From assembly GCA_034112345.1 (NCBI GenBank), contig JAWUVN010000095.1, positions 1-35,077 of the forward strand: a stretch of 35,077 nucleotides of DNA. Reading direction: 5' to 3'. The notes under the pieces are model-generated. The model worked only from the letters and a program-made list of their open reading frames with translations. It ran no database searches and was not told the origin of the DNA. Positions 16,084 to 23,983 of the stretch are shown piece after piece (the first letter of the stretch is position 1; every line of letters starts with the position of its first letter). Source of the stretch: Bermanella sp034112345. Lineage in GTDB: Bacteria > Pseudomonadota > Gammaproteobacteria > Pseudomonadales > Oceanobacteraceae. Position numbers and translations under genes: made by a program.

Positions 16084-18627
16084 CTACTCTTTTCCAGACC
16101 TTTCTTGGTCCTCTAATATCTCAGAGCAAACACCTTCGGCTTCAGGACCTAGTGGCTTGAATACAATAAACAATCCAGGTAAAAGCGTTAATACCTGCAC
16201 TAAGGCGATTAGCATTGCCAATCCTGTTAGTAATCCAAAATAAATTGTTGGAATAAAGTTACTTAAAGACAATATTGAAAAACCCACTACAACCGTTAAA
16301 GACGTGTAATACACGGCCTTACCAATAGACGCGTGACAGCGCTTAATCGCATATTTGTAATTACGACACACTGCAAATTCTTCTTGAAAGCGATGAATAT
16401 AATGAATGGTGTCATCCACAGCAATACCAATGGTAATAGCCGCTATTGTAATCGTCATCATGTCTAACGGGATCCCCGCCCAACCCATCACACTTAACAC
16501 AGCTCCAGCGCTTAACAAATTAGGCACCAAAGCGATTGCGGCAACTTTCCATGATTGAAATAAAAACATAAACATCAGCATAATGCCGATAAACACCGCA
16601 CCTAATGTTAAAATTTGAGACTTAAACAAACTTTGCAACATGTTGTTATATAAAACCATCATGCCTGCCATCATGTATTCGTCTTCTTCCAAGCCCAACT
16701 CTTCTTGAAGTCCCGTCTCTATTCTTTCAAGTAATTCAGCACGCTTTAAATTAGGCAAACTATCATAGATACGCATATTAATACGCGCTTGGTTGTGCTC
16801 TGGGGATGCATAGGGGTCCAAAACAATGGATTTAAAGTCATCAGGTATGGCACCATAAAGTAAGGCTAACTCAAAGCTACCTAGCGCTTCTCCATTAATT
16901 TTCTCAGCCACCTGAACCATAGTAGAAAGAGATGTAACCTTACCTATCTCTGGCTGGCGATCTAAGAATCGATGAACCTTAGTAACCTGGTTCATTTTTT
17001 CAATCGTGAACCAATATTTGTCGTTTGCTCCTGGCTCGGACGCAAACTCCTCACCAAAGTCATCATCATCGTCAAAAAAATCATCATCCGCACTTTCGGA
17101 AGATACAGCAGGCTCTATTTCAGGGAAATTCAAAATCACTTCTAATGGAGTAGTGCCCCCTAAACGCTGATCCACTACCTTCATCCCTTTATGTATTTCG
17201 GTAGACTCATGAAAATAATCAATAAAGCTGTTTTCAACCTGCAAGCGGCCCAAGCCAAGTAATATAAAAACTGCTAAAACAAGATTAGCCACTATCATGC
17301 TTACACTATGGCGCAACGTTAGCCACGCAAAAAAGTCCGTTACAGGACTGTGATTATTACCATTACTCGATTCGGTTCGTTTCCCTATAATCAGTAAAAA
17401 GACAGGAAAAAAGACAAATACCAAAATCAAAGCAACCATCACACCTGTGGCCATCATCCAACCAAAATCAATAACGGGTCGAATACCACTGAAGATTAAA
17501 GAGTTAAACGCAACCATGGTCGTTAAAGCCATATAGAAACAAGGCTTGAACATATGATGAATGGTTTCCTTTACAAGCTCCAACTGAGTGGCGTCTGGAC
17601 TATCTCTGTATGCTTCTCTATAACGAACAATCAAGTGAATACACATAGACATAGTCATGATTAATAATAAGCTGGCAAAATTACTGGATATCACCGTCAC
17701 TCGCCAATTAAATAACCCTAATACGCCCGTCATTACCAATACCGTTAACGTACAACACGCAAGTGCTATAAACACCCAACGAATCCGCCTAAATAAAAAT
17801 AATAGTGTGACCACTAAAAACATGAACACGCCAACGCCAAACGTATACATATCACTTTCAACAAATGTGATCATATCGTCTGCAATCATTGGTACGCCGC
17901 CTAAATGAATCCTAGCTTGCTGCTGGTAAGGCAATAAAACCTGGCGAATTTTTTTAATATCCTCATGCAGAACTTCTGCATTATGGCTATTTAGATTCTT
18001 TATGGATTTATTTAACTCTTTAACAAGGCGCGATTCATCAAGTGTTAACCCTTCTGCATCACGTTTATTCCACAATACTTCTCGAGACTTAGTTAAATCT
18101 CGGTGCGCGGTATCAAACGGGCGATTGATTTGAATGGCCGTTGTATTTTGATCTAGATTTAACAGCAGATTGTTATACAACGGACTATTGATTAGCTCTA
18201 ACTTAGCCGCTTTAACGTTTACCTCAGGATGTTCAAGAGTTTTGATGTTATCTAATAAGTCTGCAACAGGTACTGGAGGGTTTTCCAGCAACGGGACATC
18301 TAATAAAGAATTGATTGAAGCCACTCTTGGCAAGACTTTAAGGTCATCGCGCAACGATTTAAGCAAAGAAAGGGATTTATCAGAAAACAATGGCCATGGC
18401 GGTGTATACGTAACAATTAAAAACTCACTACTACCAAATCGCTCTGCTACGGTTCGATAGTTGATCATATCTTGATCGTTTTCTAGCACAAGGGATTCCG
18501 CTGACGCATCCAACTCAAATTGAGAGGTACCCAGTGCAATCAAAGCAACTAAAACAGACGCCACTAGAAAAGTGACTTTAGGGGAGTTTAAAACAGATTT
18601 TTGGTAAAAATCGACCAGCCATTGCAT
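16084..18627 (-). CDS. RND-superfamily (MMPL / HAE3-like) exporter
   Basis: The 847-residue inner-membrane protein has the RND layout of two repeats, each with one helix, a large periplasmic loop and five more helices. The first helix is at about 17-35, the second repeat starts near 450. The glycine-rich fourth-helix motif appears as ITIGIAVDDTIHYIHRF in the second repeat; the first repeat has the degenerate MTMSMCIHLIVRY. It belongs to the single-protein RND type (MMPL/HpnN-like) thought to move hydrophobic or lipid-like substrates; there is no adaptor or outer-membrane gene here. The second periplasmic loop carries an unusual cluster of acidic residues (about 510-532). No ribosome binding site is obvious before the ATG. 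Confidence 0.9.
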   Translation of the reverse strand: MQWLVDFYQKSVLNSPKVTFLVASVLVALIALGTSQFELDASAESLVLENDQDMINYRTVAERFGSSEFLIVTYTPPWPLFSDKSLSLLKSLRDDLKVLPRVASINSLLDVPLLENPPVPVADLLDNIKTLEHPEVNVKAAKLELINSPLYNNLLLNLDQNTTAIQINRPFDTAHRDLTKSREVLWNKRDAEGLTLDESRLVKELNKSIKNLNSHNAEVLHEDIKKIRQVLLPYQQQARIHLGGVPMIADDMITFVESDMYTFGVGVFMFLVVTLLFLFRRIRWVFIALACCTLTVLVMTGVLGLFNWRVTVISSNFASLLLIMTMSMCIHLIVRYREAYRDSPDATQLELVKETIHHMFKPCFYMALTTMVAFNSLIFSGIRPVIDFGWMMATGVMVALILVFVFFPVFLLIIGKRTESSNGNNHSPVTDFFAWLTLRHSVSMIVANLVLAVFILLGLGRLQVENSFIDYFHESTEIHKGMKVVDQRLGGTTPLEVILNFPEIEPAVSSESADDDFFDDDDDFGEEFASEPGANDKYWFTIEKMNQVTKVHRFLDRQPEIGKVTSLSTMVQVAEKINGEALGSFELALLYGAIPDDFKSIVLDPYASPEHNQARINMRIYDSLPNLKRAELLERIETGLQEELGLEEDEYMMAGMMVLYNNMLQSLFKSQILTLGAVFIGIMLMFMFLFQSWKVAAIALVPNLLSAGAVLSVMGWAGIPLDMMTITIAAITIGIAVDDTIHYIHRFQEEFAVCRNYKYAIKRCHASIGKAVYYTSLTVVVGFSILSLSNFIPTIYFGLLTGLAMLIALVQVLTLLPGLFIVFKPLGPEAEGVCSEILEDQERSGKE

Positions 18628-18688
18628 AAGTAAAAACTATATAAGAAAAGAAGTAGCTGGCCTTTATAAAAGGTAAGACCGAAACATG

Positions 18689-18731
18689 CAAGGAGTTAAC
18701 AGGAACAATCTGTTACCTCCTTGGCTTTTTT
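18689..18731 (+). terminator. Terminator-like hairpin, plus-strand orientation
   Basis: A 14-bp stem with one internal mismatch (18689-18702 with 18710-18723) has a 7-nt loop and is followed by GCTTTTTT on the plus strand. The genes on both sides run on the minus strand, where no T-run follows the stem. Confidence 0.6.
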
Positions 18732-18745
18732 CATAAATAATCCAC

Positions 18746-19225
18746 TTATGCAGCAAAACTTCCATAACTAGAGCTCTGACCAAGCTGCTGATGCAGCTGA
18801 CCATATGTGCACTGAACCCCAAGTTTTGATTGCTGACGAATGCGGAGTAAGGTTTCAAGAACATGACATAATCGCTCGAATTCAAAACACACATCAAATG
18901 GTGCCTCTGTTTCTTGAAGCAACTCTAAATAAACACACACATATTCGTAGCTTTTTCGAGTTTGCTGCAATTGAGCGTGGCTCACAGCACGATCAACAGA
19001 TTGCAGAAGTAAAAGTACCTTCGACATCTCTCGCGCACCTTCTGAATCACCATAAAGAGATTCATGAGTAATAAATCGATTAAGGAAGTTCAAACTGCCC
19101 ATAACAGGGTTTGCTGACGGTTTTCCGACTTTTTGGTTCGATGCAATCAATGCATTCCAATCATATCCGCCACGGAATTGGCTTTTTTTATCTTGCGTCT
19201 TACTAGGATCAATTGACGGTGTCAT
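18746..19225 (-). CDS. Hypothetical protein
   Basis: The start at 19225 is chosen over longer options because a clear AAAGGA lies 8 bases upstream. The 159-residue product has a polar N-terminus (TPSIDPSKTQDKKSQFRGG) and a mainly helical body (LLLLQSVDRAVSHAQLQQTRKSYEYVCVYLELLQ). There is no signal peptide or membrane segment, so it is probably cytoplasmic. I recognise no family. The end is Gln/Ser-rich. It lies 118 bp before the RND exporter and after the terminator of the DUF3422 gene, all on the minus strand, so it could be in a transcript with the exporter. Confidence 0.7.
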   Translation of the reverse strand: MTPSIDPSKTQDKKSQFRGGYDWNALIASNQKVGKPSANPVMGSLNFLNRFITHESLYGDSEGAREMSKVLLLLQSVDRAVSHAQLQQTRKSYEYVCVYLELLQETEAPFDVCFEFERLCHVLETLLRIRQQSKLGVQCTYGQLHQQLGQSSSYGSFAA

Positions 19226-19275
19226 AATACTGTCCTTTAGGTTAATTCTGCCACTTACTAAGCGAGAACTGTGCC

Positions 19276-19313
19276 AAAAAACAAAACGCCCTGTATTTAT
19301 GCAATACAGGGCG
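19276..19313 (-). terminator. Rho-independent terminator of the DUF3422 gene
   Basis: An 11-bp perfect GC-rich stem (CGCCCTGTATT, 19287-19297, with 19303-19313) has a 5-nt loop. On the minus strand it is followed by TTTTGTTTTTT. It lies 37 bp after the stop. Confidence 0.92.
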
Positions 19314-19350
19314 CTAAAGGAATATTCAAGCAAATGGTAAAATCAACTAT

Positions 19351-20661
19351 TTAATTATCATCCTTCTTATTAAGCTTCTTGATATGGCGCCGAACCGCCA
19401 AGTAAACCAAGGCTAAAACGATGGGCATGGCGACACCCGAAGCAATGGTTTTATTAATTGGATACCCCCACTCCTCCATTCCTGCAAAACCATAACCAAG
19501 CAGACTCAACAGGTAGTAACCAATGGCTACGACCGATAAACCCTCTACCGTCTGCTGCAAGCGCAATTGCAGGCTTGAACGGCGATTCATAGATGCTAAC
19601 AGCCTTTGGTTTTGACTCTCAATTGTGACCTCGACACGAGTACGCAGCAAACTGGTAGTGCGATGTATTCGACGACTTAAATCCTCAAGTCTATCCCGAA
19701 CACTGTCACAGGTTCTAATACCAGGGGTTAAACGGCGCTCTAAGAATTCACGCATAGTTTGCATGCCGCTTACTTTTTGCTCAAACACCTGCTCCAATCT
19801 CTTTCCAACCAAAGCATGATAAGCATTGGTTGCCGAAAAGCGGTAATTTGTGTCGCTTCGATACTGCTCAATCTTTGCCGCTAGCAACGAAAGTTGCCGC
19901 AAAAGCTCTCGCTCATCTTCTTCAATTTTAATTTCTGCTATTTTTTGATTCAGAGAGGCAAGCTGAGTCTCAATTGACGTAACCTCCCCCACTAAAGAGC
20001 GAGCAACAGGCAAACCCATAAGCGCCATCAATCGGTATGTTTCCAATTCCAACAAACGCTGAACAAGACGACCCGTTTGAGATGCATTCAATCCATCATT
20101 TAGAACGTAAAACCGACCCAAACCATCGCTGTGCAATCTAAAGCTTGTTTGAACCTGTGCTTTACCATTTGCCACTCGGCTTCCCACAGGCTTTTGACCT
20201 TCAAAGAAGTGATTGATATCCGCAGAATCCATGGCTTCATTTTTAGCCAATAAGTTAATGGCCACTACAAGCTTTCCTGGTAGCTGATTCAACCAATCTT
20301 TTGGAATAAACGACAATGCAAAATCAGGCACACCTTTTCCATCGTCAGGACGTATAAAGGTATAAGTAGAAAATTCAGTATGACGCTCCCACCTAAATTC
20401 AAACCCACCAAAATTTTGATAAAAGCATGACGAACCAACAGCCGGAGGATTAACACTAAACCGTTGACACAAGGCTGACACCAACTCGAATTCACTGCTA
20501 ACTTCATTGTTGTCGCGAATTAATGCTAAATGAGAAATATAACATGGACTTTGAATCTTAGGCGAAGGTCGGGTGTGTAACTCTTCATACAACGAATTTC
20601 GATGCTCGTAGAGCGGCAGCGAAAGCACCATATCCTTTGATACTGTATTGTTTTCAATCAT
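19351..20661 (-). CDS. DUF3422 family membrane protein
   Basis: The 436 residues match the DUF3422 family of proteobacteria: an N-terminal domain (HRNSLYEELHTRPSP near 18-32, FGGFEFRWERHTEFSTYTF near 88-107) and a helical, coiled-coil-rich middle (about 205-350). Two C-terminal membrane helices (about 372-388 and 403-422) end in a basic tail. The protein is thus probably anchored in the inner membrane with its bulk in the cytoplasm. Function of the family is not established. No ribosome binding site stands out before the ATG. It is followed by its own terminator and so is probably monocistronic. Confidence 0.9.
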   Translation of the reverse strand: MIENNTVSKDMVLSLPLYEHRNSLYEELHTRPSPKIQSPCYISHLALIRDNNEVSSEFELVSALCQRFSVNPPAVGSSCFYQNFGGFEFRWERHTEFSTYTFIRPDDGKGVPDFALSFIPKDWLNQLPGKLVVAINLLAKNEAMDSADINHFFEGQKPVGSRVANGKAQVQTSFRLHSDGLGRFYVLNDGLNASQTGRLVQRLLELETYRLMALMGLPVARSLVGEVTSIETQLASLNQKIAEIKIEEDERELLRQLSLLAAKIEQYRSDTNYRFSATNAYHALVGKRLEQVFEQKVSGMQTMREFLERRLTPGIRTCDSVRDRLEDLSRRIHRTTSLLRTRVEVTIESQNQRLLASMNRRSSLQLRLQQTVEGLSVVAIGYYLLSLLGYGFAGMEEWGYPINKTIASGVAMPIVLALVYLAVRRHIKKLNKKDDN

Positions 20662-20816
20662 AAATAAATTAAAAAATAGTTAAGATGTATCAAATTCTAA
20701 CACAAGCATGACAAGAAAAAATAAATCAGCCAAACACCGCCTCAATACGCGGTACCCACAGAACAATAAACACCCAACCATAGAACAAATACAATACTAC
20801 AGACAAAAAAATGCAC

Positions 20817-20840
20817 CATCAAAGAAGGCCATCTTTGATG
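20817..20840 (-). terminator. Terminator of the small DNA-binding-like gene
   Basis: A 9-bp perfect stem, CATCAAAGA (20817-20825) with TCTTTGATG (20832-20840), has a 6-nt loop. On the minus strand it is followed, after GTGCA, by seven T. It is 41 bp after the stop of the gene at 20881-21183. Confidence 0.6.
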
Positions 20841-20880
20841 ATGCAAGCTGTGTAGGAGGCACTGCACAGTACTACCAACC

Positions 20881-21183
20881 TTACTGGTTATTCCCTTCTT
20901 CCATATGCTCTTCAATAACTGCAAACCACTGACTAATACTAAGCTCAACTACCTCAGTCCGAGTGCAATCATGTTGCTGAGCATATAAATCTAATTTTTC
21001 GACTAAATCGTGAGGCATCTTCACCTCCATTCTGCGCATGCCTTTATTTTTATCTCGGGCACGCTGAACACGCTTGTTTATTCGCAACTGCACTTCACGT
21101 GGATATGGATTCGATCGCGGACGACCCTTTTGCTTCTCAGTGAACATGTCGATTGTAGTGCGATCTTCTAGCTGCACGCCCAT
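20881..21183 (-). CDS. Small LexA-regulated-type protein, putative DNA-binding
   Basis: The 100-residue basic protein resembles the small proteins called LexA-regulated in pseudomonads. Shared features are FTEKQKGRPRSNPYPREVQLRINKR (13-37), rich in Arg and Lys, and a C-terminal ribbon-helix-helix-like segment RRMEVKMPHDLVEKLDLYA with TRTEVVELSI (50-84). That fold suggests binding to DNA as a dimer. The start at 21183 has a very strong ribosome binding site, AAGGAGG, 6 bases upstream. A good promoter (TTGACT, 17 bp, CATAAT) lies just upstream, overlapped by two palindromes, so self-control is plausible. No SOS box (CTGT-N8-ACAG) is visible in the region, despite the family name. Confidence 0.8.
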   Translation of the reverse strand: MGVQLEDRTTIDMFTEKQKGRPRSNPYPREVQLRINKRVQRARDKNKGMRRMEVKMPHDLVEKLDLYAQQHDCTRTEVVELSISQWFAVIEEHMEEGNNQ

Positions 21184-21219
21184 GACGGCCTCCTTTTTAT
21201 TCTAATCTTTTACGACTTA

Positions 21220-21248
21220 ATTATGTCCGGTCATATTTAATTAGTCAA
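21220..21248 (-). promoter_or_regulatory. Sigma-70 promoter of the small DNA-binding-like gene
   Basis: Read on the minus strand, TTGACT (21248-21243), a 17-bp spacer and CATAAT (21225-21220) make a near-consensus promoter, about 37 bp before the ATG. Confidence 0.7.
21223..21234. repeat. Near-palindrome in the promoter spacer
   Basis: ATGTCCGGTCAT is palindromic apart from one T-T mismatch in each half. It overlaps the -10 and spacer of the leftward promoter and may be a protein-binding site. Confidence 0.4.
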
Positions 21249-21262
21249 CCATATGTATGGTT
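21247..21262. promoter_or_regulatory. Palindromic candidate operator
   Basis: AACCATATGTATGGTT is a perfect 7+7 inverted repeat with a 2-bp centre. It overlaps the -35 of the leftward promoter, 115 bp before the protease start, so it could control both divergent genes. Confidence 0.5.
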
Positions 21263-21376
21263 AATTTAAAATTAGGCATGCCTTGTCCATTAAATTAGCA
21301 AAAGTGATGAAATTTCCTTGCTCACAGACTCATTTCCCAATAAGGTTTGCAGCACTAAACAGGAGTTTTTTCTTTA

Positions 21377-23809
21377 ATGTCCAAAGCGATTCACCCTTCT
21401 CTGACACCTGATCAGTTATCAATCCAAATACCCGATTCATCCCTACCGTTTGAAACCAGTGCCGAACTGAGCCCCTATAATGGAGTGCTTGGTCAAGATC
21501 GAGCTGTAAGCGCGATTCAATTTGGCGTGGCCATGGATCGACCTGGCTACAATGTTTATGTAATGGGCGACTCAGGAACTGGCAGAAGCTCCTACATCAC
21601 GGAATACTTAAAGAGTGAAGCCAAGCGACAAAATAGCCCTAGCGACTGGGCATATGTGAATAATTTTGACAACAATCGCGAGCCTTTAAAGCTAGAGCTG
21701 GCAGCGGGTCAAGGGCATGAACTTAAGAGCGATCTAGAAACATTAATTGATAATTTACTGGCTACTTTTCCAGCTGCATTTGAACACCCTACATACCAGC
21801 AAAAGAAAAGCCTGATCGATCGAGACTTCAATTTAAAATATGACAAAGTCATTGATCGAATTGAGCAGTCCGCACTTAAACTGCAAATTGCAATGTACCG
21901 TGACACAGCCTCAATCAGCTTCTTACCAATGAAAGACGGTAAGACCATGGAAGAAACTGAATTCGCATTATCAGACGAAAAGCAACGAGATGATTTTCAC
22001 AATAATGTGCACGCCCTTGAAGGTCAGTTAAATGATGGCTTAATCCCACTACCCCAGTGGAAACGCGAAACGACTGAAGCATTAAAAAAATTAAATCAAA
22101 ACACCATCAATGATTCTGTCACGCCTTTAATGGCACCTTTACTAGCACGCTACAAAAATTCAGAAGCCGTATTAAAATACTTAGATAAACTTAAACAAAA
22201 CCTACATAAAACCGTCATCGCTGAATTAACTGATGATCGAATCTTAGAAAGCCGCGAAGACAGTGCCAAACGCTTATTCTTAGAAGAGACGTATCTTCCA
22301 AACTTATTAGTCAGCCGTCAAAGTGACTCCGGCTCTCCGGTTATTTACGAATCACACCCGAATTATGCAAACTTATTTGGCCGTATCGAATACACCAGTG
22401 AACAAGGTGCCCTAGTCACCCACTACCGAAAAATATGTCCTGGTGCACTGCACAGAGCAAACGGCGGTTACCTAATTGTTGACGCAGAAAAACTTCTTCA
22501 TGAGCCATTTGTATGGGATGCACTCAAGCGCGCCCTATCTTCCCATCAACTTAAAATAGAAAGCCCATACAGTGAAATGGGGATGGTGAATACAACCACA
22601 CTAATACCTGAATGGTTACCTCTTGAGGTTAAAATTGTGTTGATTGGCTCACGCAGCACTTACTACTTACTCCAAGATCTAGATGATGATTTTAATAATA
22701 TGTTCAGAGTTTTAGTCGACTTTGATGACCACCTAGACTGCAATGAAGAACACATAGAGTCATTCTCTCGATTACTACACAGTCGATGTATCGAAAAAGA
22801 TTATGCTGCAATCACTCGCGACGGCATTATTCGCTTGATCGAACAAAGTGCACGCCTAGCAGAAGATCAACGTCATTTAAGCGCTCGTATTGGAGACTTA
22901 TTTGAACTACTTGCTGAAGCTGAGTTTGTTCGAAAAATGGCACAAGATGAACTCATATCAGATACGCATGTTAGCCGCGCATTGGATGCCCAAGAACAAA
23001 GGAGCGGCCGCATTCAAAAAGAAATTCTTGATGACATTCTTGATGGCACCATTTTAATTGATACCTGCGGTGAAGCCATTGGCAAAATAAACGGCCTAAC
23101 AGTTCTGTCTATTGGTGACGCTTCGTTTGGCGCGCCTGCACGCATTACAGCAACCGTTTACCCCGGTGGCCGTGGCATTGTTGATATCGAGCGCGAAGCC
23201 AATCTTGGTCAAAATATTCACACGAAAGGTGTCATGATTTTAACTGGCTATCTTGGTCACACATACGCTCAAGAGTTTCCATTAGAAGTATCCGCATCTA
23301 TCGCTATGGAACAAAGCTACGGCTATATAGACGGTGACAGCGCGTCACTTGCTGAGGCATGCGCACTTATTAGTGGATTAAGCCACACTCCTATACACCA
23401 AAGCTTGGCCGTAACTGGATCCATTAACCAATATGGTGAGGTACAAGCAGTCGGCGGTATCAACGAAAAAATTGAAGGTTTTTTTGCAATCTGTAAAGCT
23501 CGTGGCCTGAACAATAAACAAGGAGTACTGATTCCTGCATCAAATGTGAAACACCTCGTACTCAAAAAAGAAGTCATTGACGCCGTGGCCGATGGTAAGT
23601 TCCACCTTTATGGTATCAGCAGCGTCGATCAAGCTCTTGAAATCATGATGGATAAAAAAGCCGGAAAGATAAGCAAGCGAGGAAATTTCCCTAGAGGCAG
23701 CATTAACTATAAGGTATTGGAACGCTTAAGAGACATAGCAGAAATAGGCAGCGAAGAAGAACACGAAGAGAGAAAAGAGGATAAAAAAGAAGAGAAGAAA
23801 GACAAATAA
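21377..23809 (+). CDS. Lon-like ATP-dependent protease (S16, LonB/YcbZ type)
   Basis: This is a cytoplasmic AAA protease-like protein of 810 residues. The AAA region begins with YNGVLGQDRAVSAIQFG (34-50) and a nucleotide loop GDSGTGRSS (64-72), in which Arg stands in the place of the usual Lys. The C-terminal Lon protease domain has the Ser-Lys dyad, Ser 655 in GDSASLAEA and Lys 698 in GGINEKIEGF. Their 43-residue spacing equals that of E. coli Lon. The tail is a run of Glu and Lys. The start has AGGAG 11 nt upstream. The gene is divergent from a small DNA-binding-like gene and ends at a strong terminator, so it is probably monocistronic. Substrates are unknown. Confidence 0.93.
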   Translation: MSKAIHPSLTPDQLSIQIPDSSLPFETSAELSPYNGVLGQDRAVSAIQFGVAMDRPGYNVYVMGDSGTGRSSYITEYLKSEAKRQNSPSDWAYVNNFDNNREPLKLELAAGQGHELKSDLETLIDNLLATFPAAFEHPTYQQKKSLIDRDFNLKYDKVIDRIEQSALKLQIAMYRDTASISFLPMKDGKTMEETEFALSDEKQRDDFHNNVHALEGQLNDGLIPLPQWKRETTEALKKLNQNTINDSVTPLMAPLLARYKNSEAVLKYLDKLKQNLHKTVIAELTDDRILESREDSAKRLFLEETYLPNLLVSRQSDSGSPVIYESHPNYANLFGRIEYTSEQGALVTHYRKICPGALHRANGGYLIVDAEKLLHEPFVWDALKRALSSHQLKIESPYSEMGMVNTTTLIPEWLPLEVKIVLIGSRSTYYLLQDLDDDFNNMFRVLVDFDDHLDCNEEHIESFSRLLHSRCIEKDYAAITRDGIIRLIEQSARLAEDQRHLSARIGDLFELLAEAEFVRKMAQDELISDTHVSRALDAQEQRSGRIQKEILDDILDGTILIDTCGEAIGKINGLTVLSIGDASFGAPARITATVYPGGRGIVDIEREANLGQNIHTKGVMILTGYLGHTYAQEFPLEVSASIAMEQSYGYIDGDSASLAEACALISGLSHTPIHQSLAVTGSINQYGEVQAVGGINEKIEGFFAICKARGLNNKQGVLIPASNVKHLVLKKEVIDAVADGKFHLYGISSVDQALEIMMDKKAGKISKRGNFPRGSINYKVLERLRDIAEIGSEEEHEERKEDKKEEKKDK

Positions 23810-23830
23810 TCAAGCTTCTTACCTAAACTG

Positions 23831-23860
23831 CACCTACTGATACTCAGTAGGTGTTTTTTT
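23831..23860 (+). terminator. Rho-independent terminator of the Lon-like gene
   Basis: A 10-bp perfect stem, CACCTACTGA with TCAGTAGGTG, has a TAC loop and is followed by seven T. It is a strong terminator, 22 bp after the stop. Confidence 0.95.
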
Positions 23861-23983
23861 ATGCCCAAAACAAATATATAACGCCAAACTAATAGCAAAG
23901 GATTATATATACACACAAAGCACAATCCCCTCTCAGCTATACTCAAAATAATAATGGTTTAAAAAATTAAATAGAGGCGATAC

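Noticed and set aside
18805..19071. Plus-strand frame of 88 residues antisense to the unknown gene at 18746-19225
   Set aside because: It is a shadow of the minus gene, which has a good ribosome binding site; the plus frame has none.
20708..20932. Plus-strand frame of 74 residues with a basic N-terminus
   Set aside because: It has no ribosome binding site, overlaps the 3' end of the small DNA-binding-like gene and contains that gene's terminator; no family is recognisable.
21317..21342. Heat-shock (sigma-32) like promoter CTTGCTC...CCCAATA before the Lon-like gene
   Set aside because: The spacing is 12 bp, shorter than usual, and both boxes deviate from consensus.
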